Below are positions 63,808-64,000 of a stretch of 64,000 bases of DNA, piece by piece. Where the stretch lies: assembly GCA_940337035.1 (NCBI GenBank), contig CALNHX010001927.1, positions 62,001-126,000 of the forward strand, read 5' to 3'. Below the pieces are notes generated by a model. That model saw only the letters and a program-made list of their open reading frames with translations, searched no databases and was not told where the DNA came from. Position numbers and translations under genes: made by a program. How positions within the stretch are numbered: position 1 is the first letter of the stretch; every line of letters starts with the position of its first letter. Origin of the DNA: Agriotes lineatus. Lineage: Eukaryota; Arthropoda; Insecta; Coleoptera; Elateridae.

Positions 63808-64000
63808 AAAATTTTACAGAAGTTGCAATTTACAAACGTTCGATAGTGCATTGAAAATGAACTTAGCTAATTTGCAAATCTGGCATAAAATTTGCAAAAT
63901 TTACGAGGGGTAGAAATAAAGAGAAGTGTTAAAGTGTTTCATATATTTATCATTATTCTTTATTATACGCCACGCGAAATGTTCGTGGGAGGTTCTACTG
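63808..64000 (+). repeat. Dispersed repeat, second copy (continues past the window)
   Basis: Matches 641-850 in the same orientation through TTTTACAGAAGTTGCAATTTA-like text, GTGCATTGAAAAT, CTGGCATAAAATTTGCAAAA, TAGAAATAAA, TTATTCTTTATTAT and GCCACGCG. Confidence 0.75.

Overview
The window looks like a gene-poor, transposon-dense stretch of an AT-rich animal nuclear genome. It is almost certainly an arthropod and most likely an insect; a beetle is possible but not proven. The signs are split genes with GT-AG introns and AATAAA signals, arthropod-type non-LTR retrotransposons (Jockey, CR1-like and RTE-like), mariner and hAT transposons with TA or 8-bp target duplications, a tRNA-derived SINE and two satellite arrays. 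There are no operons, Shine-Dalgarno sites or CRISPR. The only convincing host coding sequence belongs to the DRAM/TMEM150 (Frag1/DRAM/Sfk1) membrane protein family. One gene lacking its first exon lies on the minus strand (37881-39050), and the last exon of a second paralogue lies on the plus strand (22835-23073).

Layout. 0-2 kb: a hairpin repeat and a dispersed repeat that recurs at the far end of the window. 2-5.8 kb: a nearly intact two-ORF CR1-like retrotransposon (minus). 6.6-8.5 kb: a palindromic MITE, a SINE head and a satellite of about 135 bp. 9-14.2 kb: mariner-type MITEs, a gutted mariner gene, a giant palindrome made from the 3' end of a mariner-like transposase, and an RTE endonuclease scrap. 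15.25-19.67 kb: a complete Jockey element with target-site duplications, two intact ORFs and a recognisable internal promoter. 20.4-21.9 kb: a 5'-truncated non-LTR element. 22.8-23.1 kb: DRAM last exon. 23.8-25.4 kb: a 63-77 bp satellite with a higher-order repeat, then a MITE. 26.6-37.6 kb: foldback hairpins, a hAT element (28837-33612) containing a GC-rich insertion of unknown type, a Penelope-like relic, and a dense cluster of hairpins sharing their ends. 37.9-39.05 kb: DRAM gene.

40-42.3 kb: RTE-like relic. 42.5-46.5 kb: a candidate TTAA-flanked element with a TATA box, a short basic ORF and an acidic ORF. 46.6-54 kb: degenerate reverse-transcriptase relics interrupted by MITEs and by a hAT element with a perfect 8-bp duplication. 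56.1-58.2 kb: a hAT relic with a second hAT-type element nested inside it. 58.2-64 kb: mostly unrecognised AT-rich DNA plus a GC-richer patch.

How it fits together: the transposon ORFs act for their own mobility (ORF1 RNA binding, ORF2 nicking and reverse transcription), and most copies are dead. The least explained structures are the hairpin family with common ends but different stems (about 33.7-37.0 kb, with relatives near 0.3, 10.0 and 26.6 kb) and the TTAA element at 42.5-46.5 kb. All calls come from reading the sequence; no database comparison was possible.
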